Under the pieces are notes generated by a model. The model searched no databases. It worked only from the letters and a program-made list of their open reading frames with translations, and had not been told where the DNA came from. This document shows, in pieces, positions 36,001-45,150 of a DNA stretch of 64,000 nucleotides. Source of the DNA: Telmatactis stephensoni (taxonomy: Eukaryota > Cnidaria > Anthozoa > Actiniaria > Isophelliidae); contig JALIZF010001820.1 of the NCBI GenBank assembly GCA_029948255.1, forward strand, positions 186,001-250,000. Direction: 5' to 3'. The position numbers and the translations under genes are program-made. Position 1 is the first letter of the stretch, and every line of letters starts with the position of its first letter.

Positions 36001-39000
36001 ATATTTTCTAGAGTTGCAAAGATTTAGTTGTTCTTTGAGGTACAAGTATTTTTATTTTATTTGATGCTCTGAAACCGACTTTATTTTTCTCGATGACGTC
36101 AGTGCGGAAATCGATCTATACAATGACCCTATGTATGTCAATTTTGGCATTTCGGCAATTTATAGTGGACTTAAGTGCAGTTATGCAGATCAAACGTCTC
36201 TTGCTTGAGCTCCTTATTAGCGTAAGTCGAGGGCTGACTGAGCTTCTATATGTGTTTATTCTTCTACACGCAGGCAAGTCGTATTGACTTCAAGCACAAG
36301 GACATGGACTCTACACAGACCATGGTCAAGGCTATGGATCAAGTTAGAGAGAAAATCGAGAAAGAGTTCTCGGACAACATGTTAGTGTTTCCATATGGCA
36401 GACGGTACATCAACTGGGAAACTAACAAAGTGAGTTTTTCTTCGAGTATCCATATTTCGTAGATCACAAAACCTCATATCTTTTTTCGCTGCCATGCGCT
36501 ATTGTTGTTGTTTTCCCTGTACATTCTCGTCGAGATTCAGTTGTACGAGGGGTTAACGTTTGCTTCTATAAGGCGTGGTCCTGATATAATTCCTGTGGAA
36601 CACCACACTTACAAACGACAGTAGTCATAGTCTTTAATAAGCAATTCTGAATAATTCTGAAAAAAAATCCACTTTCGTTGTTTGCAGAGCGACCAGTTGT
36701 TGTCAACGCGCGAACACCTTCAAAATTTAAAGGTGTTGTTCGCGGTTTTTAAATTCCCATTCCTTTAATTGTATACGTTGTCGTTGAACATTCTATCGAT
36801 GCTAAGGGTATTCTTAATGAATAGATTATCCAAAAAGAGTTGTACCGTAATATTGGTCTTGCGTTGGCTGCAGTATTCCTTGTTACTCTCATCGTTATTG
36901 CAAACTTATGGGCATCGTTAATGGTCCTAACCTGCATTGCCTTTACTCTCGTAAGTATCCATGGTAACACTTGTATCTGTATCCATGATAACATTTGTGT
37001 CCATGGAAACACTTGTAATTGTATCCATGGTAACACTCGTATTTGTATCCATGGTAACACGTATCCATGGTAACATTATCTTTTGTATCCATGGTAACAT
37101 TTGAATTTGCACCCGCATGGTAAAAGTATCCGTGGTAACATTTATCTTTGTATCCATGGTAACATTTGTATTTGCACTCACATGGTAAAAGGTATCCATG
37201 GTAACATTTGTATTTGTATCCGATGTTAACGCTGGTAATTGATAGCTGATGGCTTGACCTTATGTTGGGTTGTCGGCCGGCTGTCGGCTGTGTATCAACC
37301 GACAACCAACCAACGTATTTTGACGATTCATTGTTTAGCATTGCTCAGTACATCCATTGTCATATGTTATTGAATTACTTACCAGGTCAACGTGGGTGGA
37401 TTGATGTACTTCTGGGGTCTGACGATTGACACCGTTACAACTATTTTGTTGGTACTAGCAGTTGGTTTGGCCGTTGACTATGCATCTCATATTGCACATT
37501 GTTTTATGGTAACAGCAGGCACAAAACAAGGTAAAATCTCATCCAAAATTCCTTCCTTTTCTTATCTCTTTTTACTCTTCCATCAGCATTATTATAAACA
37601 AAACAAAACAAAAAAACCAGAAGGATGAAAAGAGAAGTGTGCAAACAAACACGTTCAGTAACTGATATAAAAATCACTAACAGGATATCTTGCCTTCATA
37701 TGAACGTTTTAAAATGAATGGTTGTATGTTTCAGAACGTGCCTTCATCACTCTTCGTGACATGGGACCAGCTGTTTGGAATGGTGGTTTCAGTACTTTTC
37801 TAGCTTTCATTTTACTTGCTGGCTCAGATTCATACGTATTCAAATCGTTCTTCAAAGTAAGTATTTACAAGGTTGAAAGATGGGCTTATTTAAAACTAAA
37901 TCAGTAGGGCGAAGCACAGGACTCTAAATTCATTTGTGACCTTTATGGTGGGCGTGTGCATCACGTGGATCGGTCTCATCAATCGGTGTTTTCAAACACG
38001 AATAAAATCAATCTACACTCGGAGCTGCGTTCGTTAATAAGAGCAGGGATCGTGTTACTCCTTATTTAACTCGCTGAAAACTCCTTGAATTTCAATTACG
38101 TTTCAAGGGCGCTTGAAAAGCTCTTGGATTTTAGAAATTAATTCTGCTCAAATACCTAGTTGAAAAATCAAAATGGTCAAAATCTATACCCTATTACAGA
38201 ACGAAACCCTTCAAAAATATACCCTTTTTGGGACGCACATAAACCTATATAGCTTACATATGGAGTACCCCTTCCCTTCGCTTTCCCTTGGAGGAGATTA
38301 TGGTGAATATAATTTACTGCGTCGGTTACGCATTTTTCCCTAAGGTGTTCTTTGCAGTGGTCATATTTGGTCTGTTCCATGGGCTGGCTTACCTACCAGT
38401 TTTACTAAGTTCTATAGGACCAGCTCCTTACGACTCAGCCAGAGATCATAGCACTGAAAAGCCGAGTTCACGTAGCTCGTCACCTGTTCATCCTGCCGCC
38501 ACTGCCAAAGATAATGCTGGCTTCGAAATGGCTGGTAATTCCAAGAATGTGGGTCAAAATAAGAACCAATCAAATGGAGCAACGTCAAGTTATTTTATCC
38601 CTCCTCCTGATTACCAAGGTGAGACATCTGCTACCTCATGAGTAGTTTACCCCCCACAGAATGAACTGCTCACGTGAGTCGAGGGAACTCTCATCACAGT
38701 AACCATGACAACGACCAAAGCTGATGTAAATAATGTATAAAACATAAAAGGAACTAATTAACAAATGGATTTCATTTTTCCAAGCCTTTGTAGTCTATAG
38801 ATACACATTTTGGAATCTTTTATGTATATAACCTTTATCAAAATGTTTAAACTAATAAGTACGTGAGAAATTTCTGACGTCATTCGTGCGTTTGTATTTT
38901 GATTACGCACGGTTCTCGGCCAATCAGAGAGCTTGTAATGTACTGACTATTATATACCTATTTCAATTAATGTTCGGCAAAAGCTTACACGACTCACCCT

Positions 39001-40432
39001 GAAAGGGAGTATAGGTAGAAATTACTAAAACTATAAAACCACATAAATCAGCCATACGACAACTGAAAATAGTTTGCCTTGACCTTAAACACTAAAGAAC
39101 TTCACTTGTTGGTGCTAAAATCAAGACCAAACCTAAAAAGAGAGTAATTTTTTGCCTACTCCCCATACTCCTTGTCGCGTAGGCTTGAGACCTCACGTAC
39201 GACAACCTTTTTTGAAATAGGTGCATAAATGATCAGTATAAAATTTAGTAATTCGCCTAGGATCTCCAAGGCATAAATTCGAAAAGATATCATAGTTAAA
39301 TTTTTCTACTGTTTTCATCTTTTAATTAAGGAATTAATTGCAGTTAAGTCCTTTAAAAAGTAAAATGATAACTTACCACATTAACCAACTTTAAACTAAT
39401 ATCAAACTGACTTTAAATCGAAGGAAAAATTAAAGAAGAACTGCATGACGATAATATTTAACCAACATCGATAATATCTAGGAAAAATTAAAAAAGAACT
39501 GATGATAATATCTATCCAGTATCGATAACATCTAGGAAATGTAATAAGAACTGATAATATCATCTAACATTTGACTAACATCCTAACTGGATTTTAAAGG
39601 CTAAAAGTAGACATACCATGCGTATTTGCAGTTGACCACTAGACCGCTGGAAACGTTTTGGCGGGTGATCAGGAACCTCGTTCCCAGGGCCCTTCCCTTC
39701 TCTACGGAAAGGGCCTGGGAACGAGTTTGGGTGATCAGGGCTATTGCTGGCTTTCAAATGACGTCACGGCGACCATCTTGGTTGAATTTCAACAAAGGAT
39801 TTTTCATTAGTTTCTCTTGTTCGTTCAACCAACATGGCTGCCACGCTTTTATATTTTGAATCTCGAGGGAATGATTGAAAACCAGCAATAGAATGATTTA
39901 ATGGCAGCCATGTTTGTAATGAAAGTAATAGAGGTTTAATTTTCTCTCAAGGCAAATGAAATCTTTTGGCATTCAAAAGCGTCCCATTAGTCTTGCCCAC
40001 AAACATAACACTTGCCATGAAATCCCTGTATTAGTTGCAAACGTTACTGCAGAGTATAATTACCAGAGACCATAATACTAAGAGAGCGAAACTCAGGTAT
40101 TGATGTCTGCGCGATGTGCTTGGCGCTTAAAGTTATTTTTAGTAACAGGAAGTTGACGACATATCGCGCGCGCAAACAATAAAATATATGATTGCACTTC
40201 CGGTTCATATCCGCGCGCGCGTAAAAATCAAATTCCACTGTTTGATAGCCCTGCGCGCGTGATATGATAGAAATAGTCAAGCACATCGCGCAGACAACAA
40301 TCCGCGAGTTTCACTCTCTTAGTATCATGGTCTCTTGGTAATGAATAATAGTGATAATAATGATTTATGTAACTATCTTATGTAGATGTGTCCGTGGACG
40401 ACATTGTGAAAAAGGCACGTGCTGGCAGATGA
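24092..40432 (+). CDS. PTCHD3: Patched-domain (PTCHD3-like) protein, tandem copy 1, frameshifted in exon 16
   Basis: RND-type membrane protein with a sterol-sensing domain. Exons: 24092-24189, 24726-24972, 25826-25899, 25980-26099, 26338-26464, 28408-28511, 29595-29709, 30182-30305, 30659-30771, 31520-31582, 32212-32254, 32766-32832, 33059-33200, 33296-33433, 34050-34089, 34288-34441, 34960-35087, 36274-36429, 36825-36950, 37386-37530, 37735-37856, 38345-38618 and 40386-40432. With one surplus base removed this is 921 aa. Order: TM1 (about 42-62), ectodomain 1, five-TM sterol-sensing block (about 265-432) with GIGVDD, a linker with DSCCCC, TM7 (about 480), ectodomain 2, then TM8-12 with GLAVDY, the second GxxxD motif typical of RND proteins. 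The tail ends in PPPDY and a short last exon. Family substrates are lipids or sterols; this one's is unknown. Copy 2 confirms every join. Confidence 0.9.
25003..25050. repeat. Purine-rich microsatellite in intron 2 of copy 1
   Basis: gggagggaggggagggaggg followed by aaggaaggaggg, starting about 30 bp after the exon 2 donor. It is the shortest of three purine tracts found in the same intron of copies 1, 2 and 3. Confidence 0.8.
26546..26701. repeat. Inverted-repeat element, TCGTATGA family (copy 7)
   Basis: It starts tagagtcgttttcgtatgtg and ends ctcatacgaaaacctcctat. The centre is aacattcgaaattcctgccg, as in other copies. Intron 5 of patched-domain copy 1. Confidence 0.78.
27014..27158. repeat. 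MITE, ACTTAATCC terminal-repeat family (copy, 145 bp)
   Basis: tagagtgcactcacttaatcc at the left, ggattaagtgcatgcactcta at the right. Nearly the same sequence and the same length as 17724-17868. Intron 5 of copy 1. Confidence 0.88.
27311..27576. repeat. Palindromic MITE, CAACATTGTTGCG family (copy 1)
   Basis: The 266-bp element folds on itself: aaggcggggaaatacgagca at the left against tgctcgtatttccgcgcctt at the right, with cgcaacattgttgcgttgca repeated in both arms. Its centre carries a second palindromic pair, ccccgcgcgcaacaaatttt and its complement. Confidence 0.85.
27706..27926. repeat. Palindromic MITE, CAACATTGTTGCG family (copy 2)
   Basis: Ends ttaagacggcgaaatacgag and ctcgtatttcgctgccttta pair, with internal gttgcaggtttttgatcgat and its complement. 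It lies 130 bp from copy 1 of the same family, and a half copy is at 41508. Several overlapping frames are symmetry artefacts. Confidence 0.85.
28103..28272. repeat. Direct tandem duplication, unit about 82 bp
   Basis: Both units contain aaaatcacttcatttata, atgattatgaaacatcctgc and cgttaccgcttatacgtttg in the same order, with a few substitutions. Intron 5 of copy 1, upstream of exon 6. Confidence 0.85.
30797..30930. repeat. Element with agccatcttggatga / tcatccaacatagct ends
   Basis: ggcagccatcttggatgact near the left and tgttcatccaacatagctac further right are imperfect complements, followed by a shared tail (ccaaggaatggatgaaaccc). Dispersed copies are at 39757 and 61548. Confidence 0.7.
31309..31500. 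repeat. MITE with agagaccata / tatcgtggtctc ends abutting exon 10 of copy 1
   Basis: tcaagagaccaaggatcgcg at the left and gctctcttagtatcgtggtc at the right resemble the ends of the full copy at 40061-40340. The interior has the same cgcgcgc-rich words (ctattatttgagagccttgc). It ends only about 20 bp before the exon 10 start at 31520. Confidence 0.65.
32288..32625. repeat. Minisatellite of cacggttacgacacgacacg type
   Basis: Repeats of acacggttacgacacgacac with cttatg(a/g)c spacers, interrupted near 32320-32390 by aataataataataatattta. Intron 11 of copy 1. The words resemble the interior of the TCGTATGA inverted-repeat family. Confidence 0.85.
32895..32998. repeat. CCTT/CCTCC pyrimidine microsatellite
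   Basis: ccctccttccttccttccct repeats in intron 12 of copy 1, upstream of the exon 13 acceptor. Confidence 0.85.
33805..33958. repeat. Inverted-repeat element, TCGTATGA family (copy 8, reversed)
   Basis: It starts tagagtagatttcgtatgac and ends actcgtacgaaaactgctct. The central block aggagtttcgaatgtttttt is the reverse complement of the usual aaaaacattcgaaattcct, so this copy is inverted relative to the others. Intron 14 of copy 1. Confidence 0.8.
34288..34441 (+). pseudogene. PTCHD3: PTCHD3-like copy 1 exon 16 with a +1 indel in an A run
   Basis: This exon is 154 nt; its counterpart in copy 2 (52498-52650) is 153 nt. The sequence ggacaaaaaaccttcttcat (A run at 34417-34422) reads GQKTFFIF then stop. 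With five A it would read GQKPSSYFDG, matching the copy 2 residues KPSLYFDG, and the phase into exon 17 would be restored. Either an assembly or sequencing homopolymer error, or a recent inactivating allele. The rest of the gene shows no other disruption. Confidence 0.88.
34478..34745 (+). mobile_element. tRNA-derived SINE with (TATTG)n tail
   Basis: The head has an A-box-like gagcgataagagcgccgatc and a B box (gggttcgataattgag) about 40 bp on. The body includes ccctcagtaaaaacgaattg, shared in part with the 17211 element. It ends in cgtattgtattgtattgtat, a short tandem tail typical of SINEs. Intron 16 of copy 1. Confidence 0.75.
35885..35932. repeat. Short perfect palindrome
   Basis: gccatattggtgtac is followed by a partial duplicate and then gtacaccaatatggc, giving a hairpin with a very small loop. 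Intron 17 of copy 1. Confidence 0.75.
36955..37225. repeat. Minisatellite of tatccatggtaacatttgta units starting at a splice donor
   Basis: About ten units of tatccatggtaaca with (t/c)ttgtatttg spacers begin within 5 bp of the exon 19 donor of copy 1. Copy 2 has only one to two such units at the same place (54116). Apparent frames over it are artefacts. Confidence 0.88.
38957..39223. repeat. Inverted-repeat element, acctatttcaa family (copy 1)
   Basis: It begins acctatttcaat and ends ttttttgaaataggt. Interior words gactcaccctgaaagggagt and gtaggcttgagacctcacgt recur in copies at 44407 and 47425. It is in the last intron of patched-domain copy 1. Confidence 0.8.
39671..39726. repeat. Short hairpin (cctcgttcccagggcc)
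   Basis: ctcgttcccagggccctt pairs with aagggcctgggaacgag around a loop of about 15 bp. Confidence 0.7.
39757..39895. repeat. Element with ccatcttggttga / tcaaccaacatgg ends
   Basis: Same family as 30797 and 61548: gaccatcttggttgaatttc, then cgttcaaccaacatggctgc and the tail gattgaaaaccagcaat. Confidence 0.7.
40061..40340. repeat. MITE, 280 bp, with taccagagaccataa ends
   Basis: taccagagaccataatacta at the left has the near-exact complement tagtatcatggtctcttggt at the right; agagagcgaaactc and gagtttcactctct also pair. Cgcgcgc-rich interior. It ends about 45 bp before the last exon of copy 1. Confidence 0.85.
40386..40432 (+). CDS. PTCHD3: Hidden last exon of PTCHD3-like copy 1
   Basis: Acceptor cttatgtag, then codons DVSVDDIVKKARAGR and TGA. 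It joins the donor caag|gtgaga at 38619 in phase. Copy 2 has the equivalent exon at 57536 (EVSIEDILKKSQSL). The shared pattern (D/E)VS(V/I)(D/E)DI(V/L)KK supports real splicing rather than read-through to the in-frame stop at 38639. Confidence 0.85.
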
Positions 40433-41117
40433 GTTCCGTTTATTAAGTATTTCCATCACTTAAACATTTTTACAGCAAGAGTGAATCATCCTCATCCTCA
40501 TCATCATCATCATCAATTACAGTCGTTAAATCACGGTGCTGATCAGCTTGTTTTTATAATTCACCTTTAGCGAGGTAAGGGGACAAAAATATTCAAACAA
40601 GCCATAGATATACTGAAAACTCAGCAGAGAACGAAATGTGGTACAAGTTCGAAAGAAGAACTATGCATGAGGAAATAATACGAGGAAATATTATGAAATA
40701 ATCAACATTATTCTTGTATATACAAGAGCTCTCAATGAACGCTTTTATTTCTTAATATTTTTGTCCCCTGAGCTCTCTGCGCGCGCTAAAATCACTTACA
40801 ATTTTCAGGAACATTTATTCCTGTATAGAGGGTAGGGCTGGAGGAATATGGAGAGAAAACATTGTTTTTTACATCGTTAAAACGATCCTTTATTGTATGA
40901 TCAGAATCAAGAAGATCGCAACAAGAAATTCAGTCTTGGGGAAAAGGGGTGGGTAAAAGTCGCGAGGGGAGGTGACTGAAGATTTTCTGCTTTTTCCTCC
41001 AGCCGCTACCCCCTTTAACGTGTGAAATAACTCAGAGTATAAATTATCACCATAACCAGCACTGTATACAAGCACTAGGAATAACGAAGTTTTCAATTTG
41101 AAATGATTTGGTAGAAA

Positions 41118-41273
41118 GACTTGCTCTGGTTTTCACGAGCGACAGAAGCGGAAGCGGAAGCAACGTACGCAGATTCTGTAATGCACTGATTGCTGTCTTC
41201 TCACGAAATGCGGCACTGAGATTGCGTATGTTGCACGGCATGCTTCTTTCGGTCGCTCGTGAAAACCAAGTAT
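41118..41273. repeat. Foldback element with ttttcacgagcgaca arms
   Basis: ggttttcacgagcgacagaa at the left and ttcggtcgctcgtgaaaacc at the right are close complements; ctgtaatgcactgattgctg lies in the middle. Confidence 0.78.
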
Positions 41274-41507
41274 CAAGGAAAAGATTTTGACGTCGTGTCG
41301 ACCCCAAAAAAGAATATTTTCACGTTTTTGTAAATGCAGTATTTATATCCGAATATCTTTATTTATAGAACGAAAGTTTGTTGTGTATAAGCATTGAATT
41401 GTTAATAAAATGTTCTTCGAACGAAGAGTAAATTGAATCCATTTGGCAATGGAGTACAAAACTAAAAGTGTGCAATACTCTGCACTATTCTTGGGTTGCA
41501 TGTGACG

Positions 41508-41620
41508 TCGCGGCGAAATACGAGACGCAAAACCCCTCAACCTATCGCGCAGCATTGTTGCGTTGCAGGTTTTTGATCGATGTTGCGCGTTTTTCACCTC
41601 GCGATCTCAACTTGTCATGC
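41508..41620. repeat. Half copy of the CAACATTGTTGCG palindromic MITE
   Basis: cggcgaaatacgagacgcaa then gcattgttgcgttgcaggtt and tttttcacctcgcgatctca match one arm plus the centre of the 27706 element. The second arm is missing. Confidence 0.78.
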
Positions 41621-44406
41621 GTGTAAAACATTGCATGACATATAGCAGCTACCATTTGATTATTATTTGTATTAACTGAACAGTTCTAAACGCGCGGGCT
41701 TTAATTGAATCGTACGTACGTCAGATTTCAGTAGGTTTTCAGACTAGAGTGCTCAGTATAGCGTTCATGCCTCAGGGCATAACTACATTCCCTAGATTAT
41801 TGCTGGATGTGAGAGCATAACACTTCGAGAACGTCTTTCCTATTAGGCCCGCATTCAATTTTTTTCAGTTTGTTTGTTTGTTTGTTTTGTTTTGTTTTTT
41901 GTTTAATTCTCTCCAGATATGTTTTGAGTAATACATAAAATAATGATAGATTAGGGGAAGGGCAACAATATAGAAACCTAGTTACGTGCTGTCTTCTAAA
42001 ATATAATTACAATTACATATACAATAAGGTAAATACAGCTATTTTGAGAGTAGATTATCTACACACAAAAAACGGAACAAAAAGGTATGAAATCATTTTT
42101 AAATGATTATGCTTAAAAGCATAATATAGAATGTAGTAAGAAGTAGAAGACAGAAGTACAAATATGTGAAATATTTGAATAGTTTTCACTTAGTATTGTT
42201 TCAAGTAGTATTTTTAAGTGCTTTTTAAGTGGAAATTTTGATTTCATTTTTCTTGTAGAAAGAGGGATGTCATTCCAAAAATATCTACCAATAACAGTTG
42301 GACAAAACTTCCTTAAATTAGTTCTATAGGAAGGTATTTTTAACTTTGCAGAGGATGCACTACCAGTATTATAGAAGTGTTGCTCAGAAACTAAGGAAAA
42401 ATGTCAAATTAAAGCTAGGTAAGCAGTCCGCACAGTTACTGATCTCTATTTTTCAGTTCAAAAACTTACTCTGTTTTCGTGCTCTCCATACGTGGGCACG
42501 TGCATCTTTGTCATAACTTTTACGTAACAACATTCCGCACTTCACTTCACTTCACTGCACTTGATGTTTATTGTGCGACGTCATATGGATAAGAGTATAT
42601 AGCTAATTGCACAAACATTGCAAAACTTTGACGACCCTTTCAAAGTATATAAGCTGAGACCGAAAGGAACACTGGGAAATTTGTCTATTAGATGATTTTA
42701 AAGCTAAGCTTTAAACGTTGACGTGGACGTTTCAATTAACAGTGACCGAGATAAATTATTTCTTGGTATTTCCAAAACGATTATGTAGCGAATTCACAGA
42801 TAAACTGGATATCCATATATTACTAGTTTACCCAGGAGTCATTTCGGTCTCAGCTTCTAGGTTCGATGATTTTGTTCGTGCAAGTAGCTATATGTCCCAG
42901 TTTCGCTTGTTTAACGAAGCATTTAATAGAGTTGTTTTTAGTGGAAGGCCTTTTATACACAATATAGTTGACCCAAAGGCCTGAACACGCAATATAGTCT
43001 GTAATGCGCACGGAATATAGTTTACTGACACAGAGAAACGCATCAGTACATTTGGCCTTGAACACTCACCGTATCCCCAACTACGTAGCGTGGCGACACA
43101 AAAAAAAACATAATAACCGAACTCACACTGGTTTAAACAATTACGTAAAGTTTATGCTAGCAAACAGCCATCATTGAGACTTGCAGTGTCATCTCCGCTG
43201 ACGTAAAATTGGGTGCCGGTACATAGCGAAAGAAGACAGATTTATAATTACTAGCGAATTCAGTACTCTCAAGCTAAAGTTCATCCAAACAAACACACAG
43301 CTTTTTGTTTTTGTTTTTTTGTTTTATATTTTATAAAGTATTTTATAAAATATTTGAGTGTTCCTAAGCCTGCTTTTCTCTTGTTCTACATCTTCCTATC
43401 GTGTTTAATATATCACAGTACAGAACGAGAGGGCACGCGATATCGGTGGATAGACCTTTAGATCAGAAACGCGCCTTAATTCGAGTTCTTTATATTGCTT
43501 ATTTTAAAATGTCTATAGCTGTTACATATATTTGACAAGAGTTTAGTTTAAGTTTAGTCTATTTTTGGCTCAGAATTGAAAGTCCAAGCTAATTAAAGTT
43601 GATATTATAGCATGATATTATAAAATATTTTATTTATTGGAAAAACGAATTCACTATCAACTATGAAATTCATCACATCGGTATTAGTAAAGTTGCAGAG
43701 ATTTGTAAAAATTGCCTTTAAACTCACGAAATTATGAATTTTTGAAGCTAGATATTTTTGTGGAATTTTGATAAAGAAATGTATGTGTTTTGTATGATAA
43801 GGAGGCTTGCCGGGCATGTGATGCCCGTCCACCGTACATTTAATCTTCATCACGTTAAAAACAATCTCCTCCAAACTTTGCAATTTTACTAATCGATTTG
43901 ACGGATTTGATAGTGAACTCCTTTTTCCGATAAATCAAAGGATTTAATAATGTAACGCTTGCGTGATATGGGTCTATAAAAACAAAACAAAACAAAACAA
44001 ATACTATAATAGCAAACTTAGAAAAAAATTTGGCCGCTCTATCTATCAATGCAAAAGAATGTCCTATTTTATATTAAAATTCAAACAATTAAAAATCGAA
44101 CTAATCTTGCCAAGGTGGTAAAAAGCTATAGCTAGAAAACAAGCCATCTATTTTGTAAGCCAACATGCAAAGTCACAATAAGCCATGCGAAACAATTCGC
44201 ATTTCAAAACGTAACCATTTCAATAGCCAAGACCTTTTAACTGATGTCACGCAAAATTGCCATAGATCGATTTATCGTAGCGAATTTAGTAAACCTGCAA
44301 GTTTAATAGCAATCTGTTGCAAGAAACTGTAGGGAATACGAAAGCCCCAATTGCCGATATTTACAAAAAAAGTATGCCAGGGGACAGCGCTTGCCCCTAG
44401 CTGATA

Positions 44407-44690
44407 CACCTATTTCAATTTAAAAACGTTGTCGGTATGAAGCCTACGCGACTCACCCGAAAGGGAGTATGGGTAGGAAGTTAAAAAAATGAAACCACAT
44501 GAATATCCACACGACAATTCAAATTCAGCTTCCCTTGACCTTGTACACTAAAGAACTTTATTTATTGATGCTAAAGTCAAAACCCAAGCCGACAAGAGAG
44601 TAGACGTTTTGCTACAATACCCATGCTACTTTTCGGTCTAGTCGCGTAGGCTTGTGACCTCTCGTACGACAACCTTTTTTGAAATAGGTG
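44407..44690. repeat. Inverted-repeat element, acctatttcaa family (copy 2)
   Basis: It begins cacctatttcaat and ends ttttttgaaataggtg. The interior matches the copies at 38957 and 47425 (cgactcacccgaaagggagt). Confidence 0.82.
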
Positions 44691-44696
44691 TATAAG

Positions 44697-45055
44697 AGGG
44701 TGGGGATGCTCGTCGGAAATTTCGAAAATGACCCCTAAAAGGTACCTGAGTCATATCCTGTTGGTCGTGGCAACAATTGACTTCTACCCCTAAAAGGTAC
44801 CAATTCAAAAACAAAATCATTGAAAAATCCAAAAAATAGAAACTTCTGTATCGGTGTGCTCAAGAGACACAAGTCAGATCATTAAAATCGTCCCAGTAAT
44901 TCTTATTTTAGACATTTTATTTACTGGCGGAAAAACAACCTAAAAGGTACCAACTAGGTCTCTAGTATAGTACACTAAAAGTCTAAGACACCCTAAAAGG
45001 TACCAGATCACTGATTTTGACCCCTAAAAGGTACGACGATTATCCCCACCCTTTC
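44697..45055. repeat. Element with internal CCCTAAAAGGTACC repeats
   Basis: The outer ends agggtggggatgctcgtc and gacgattatccccaccct pair. Inside, ccctaaaaggtac occurs about five times at irregular spacing; the motif is partly palindromic. Single related motifs (cccctaaaagg/atac) also occur in intron 1 of copies 2 and 3. Confidence 0.65.
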
Positions 45056-45150
45056 ATACAGAGGACTAGGAGTCCTCCTCCCACCCTCCACGGGGTAATT
45101 AGTCGGCTCTTCTAAACTTGCTTGGTTTTTCCTCTAGCTCCGCGTTAGAT

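Larger units (their letters stand above)
40433..45150. other. Spacer between patched-domain copies 1 and 2
   Basis: No protein-coding family is recognisable. Three inverted-repeat elements (41118, 41508 and 44407) and a motif-repeat element (44697) lie here. The stretch 42590-42900 shares non-coding sequence with 61800-62590 upstream of copy 3 (for example cgatctcagcttctaggttcg-like text), so it probably belongs to the duplicated unit. The promoter of copy 2 must be in the right part but is not identifiable. Confidence 0.6.

Noticed and set aside
36840..37341. Met/Asp/Thr-rich repetitive frames on both strands
   Set aside because: Partly exon 19 coding sequence and partly the tatccatggtaaca minisatellite; not separate genes.
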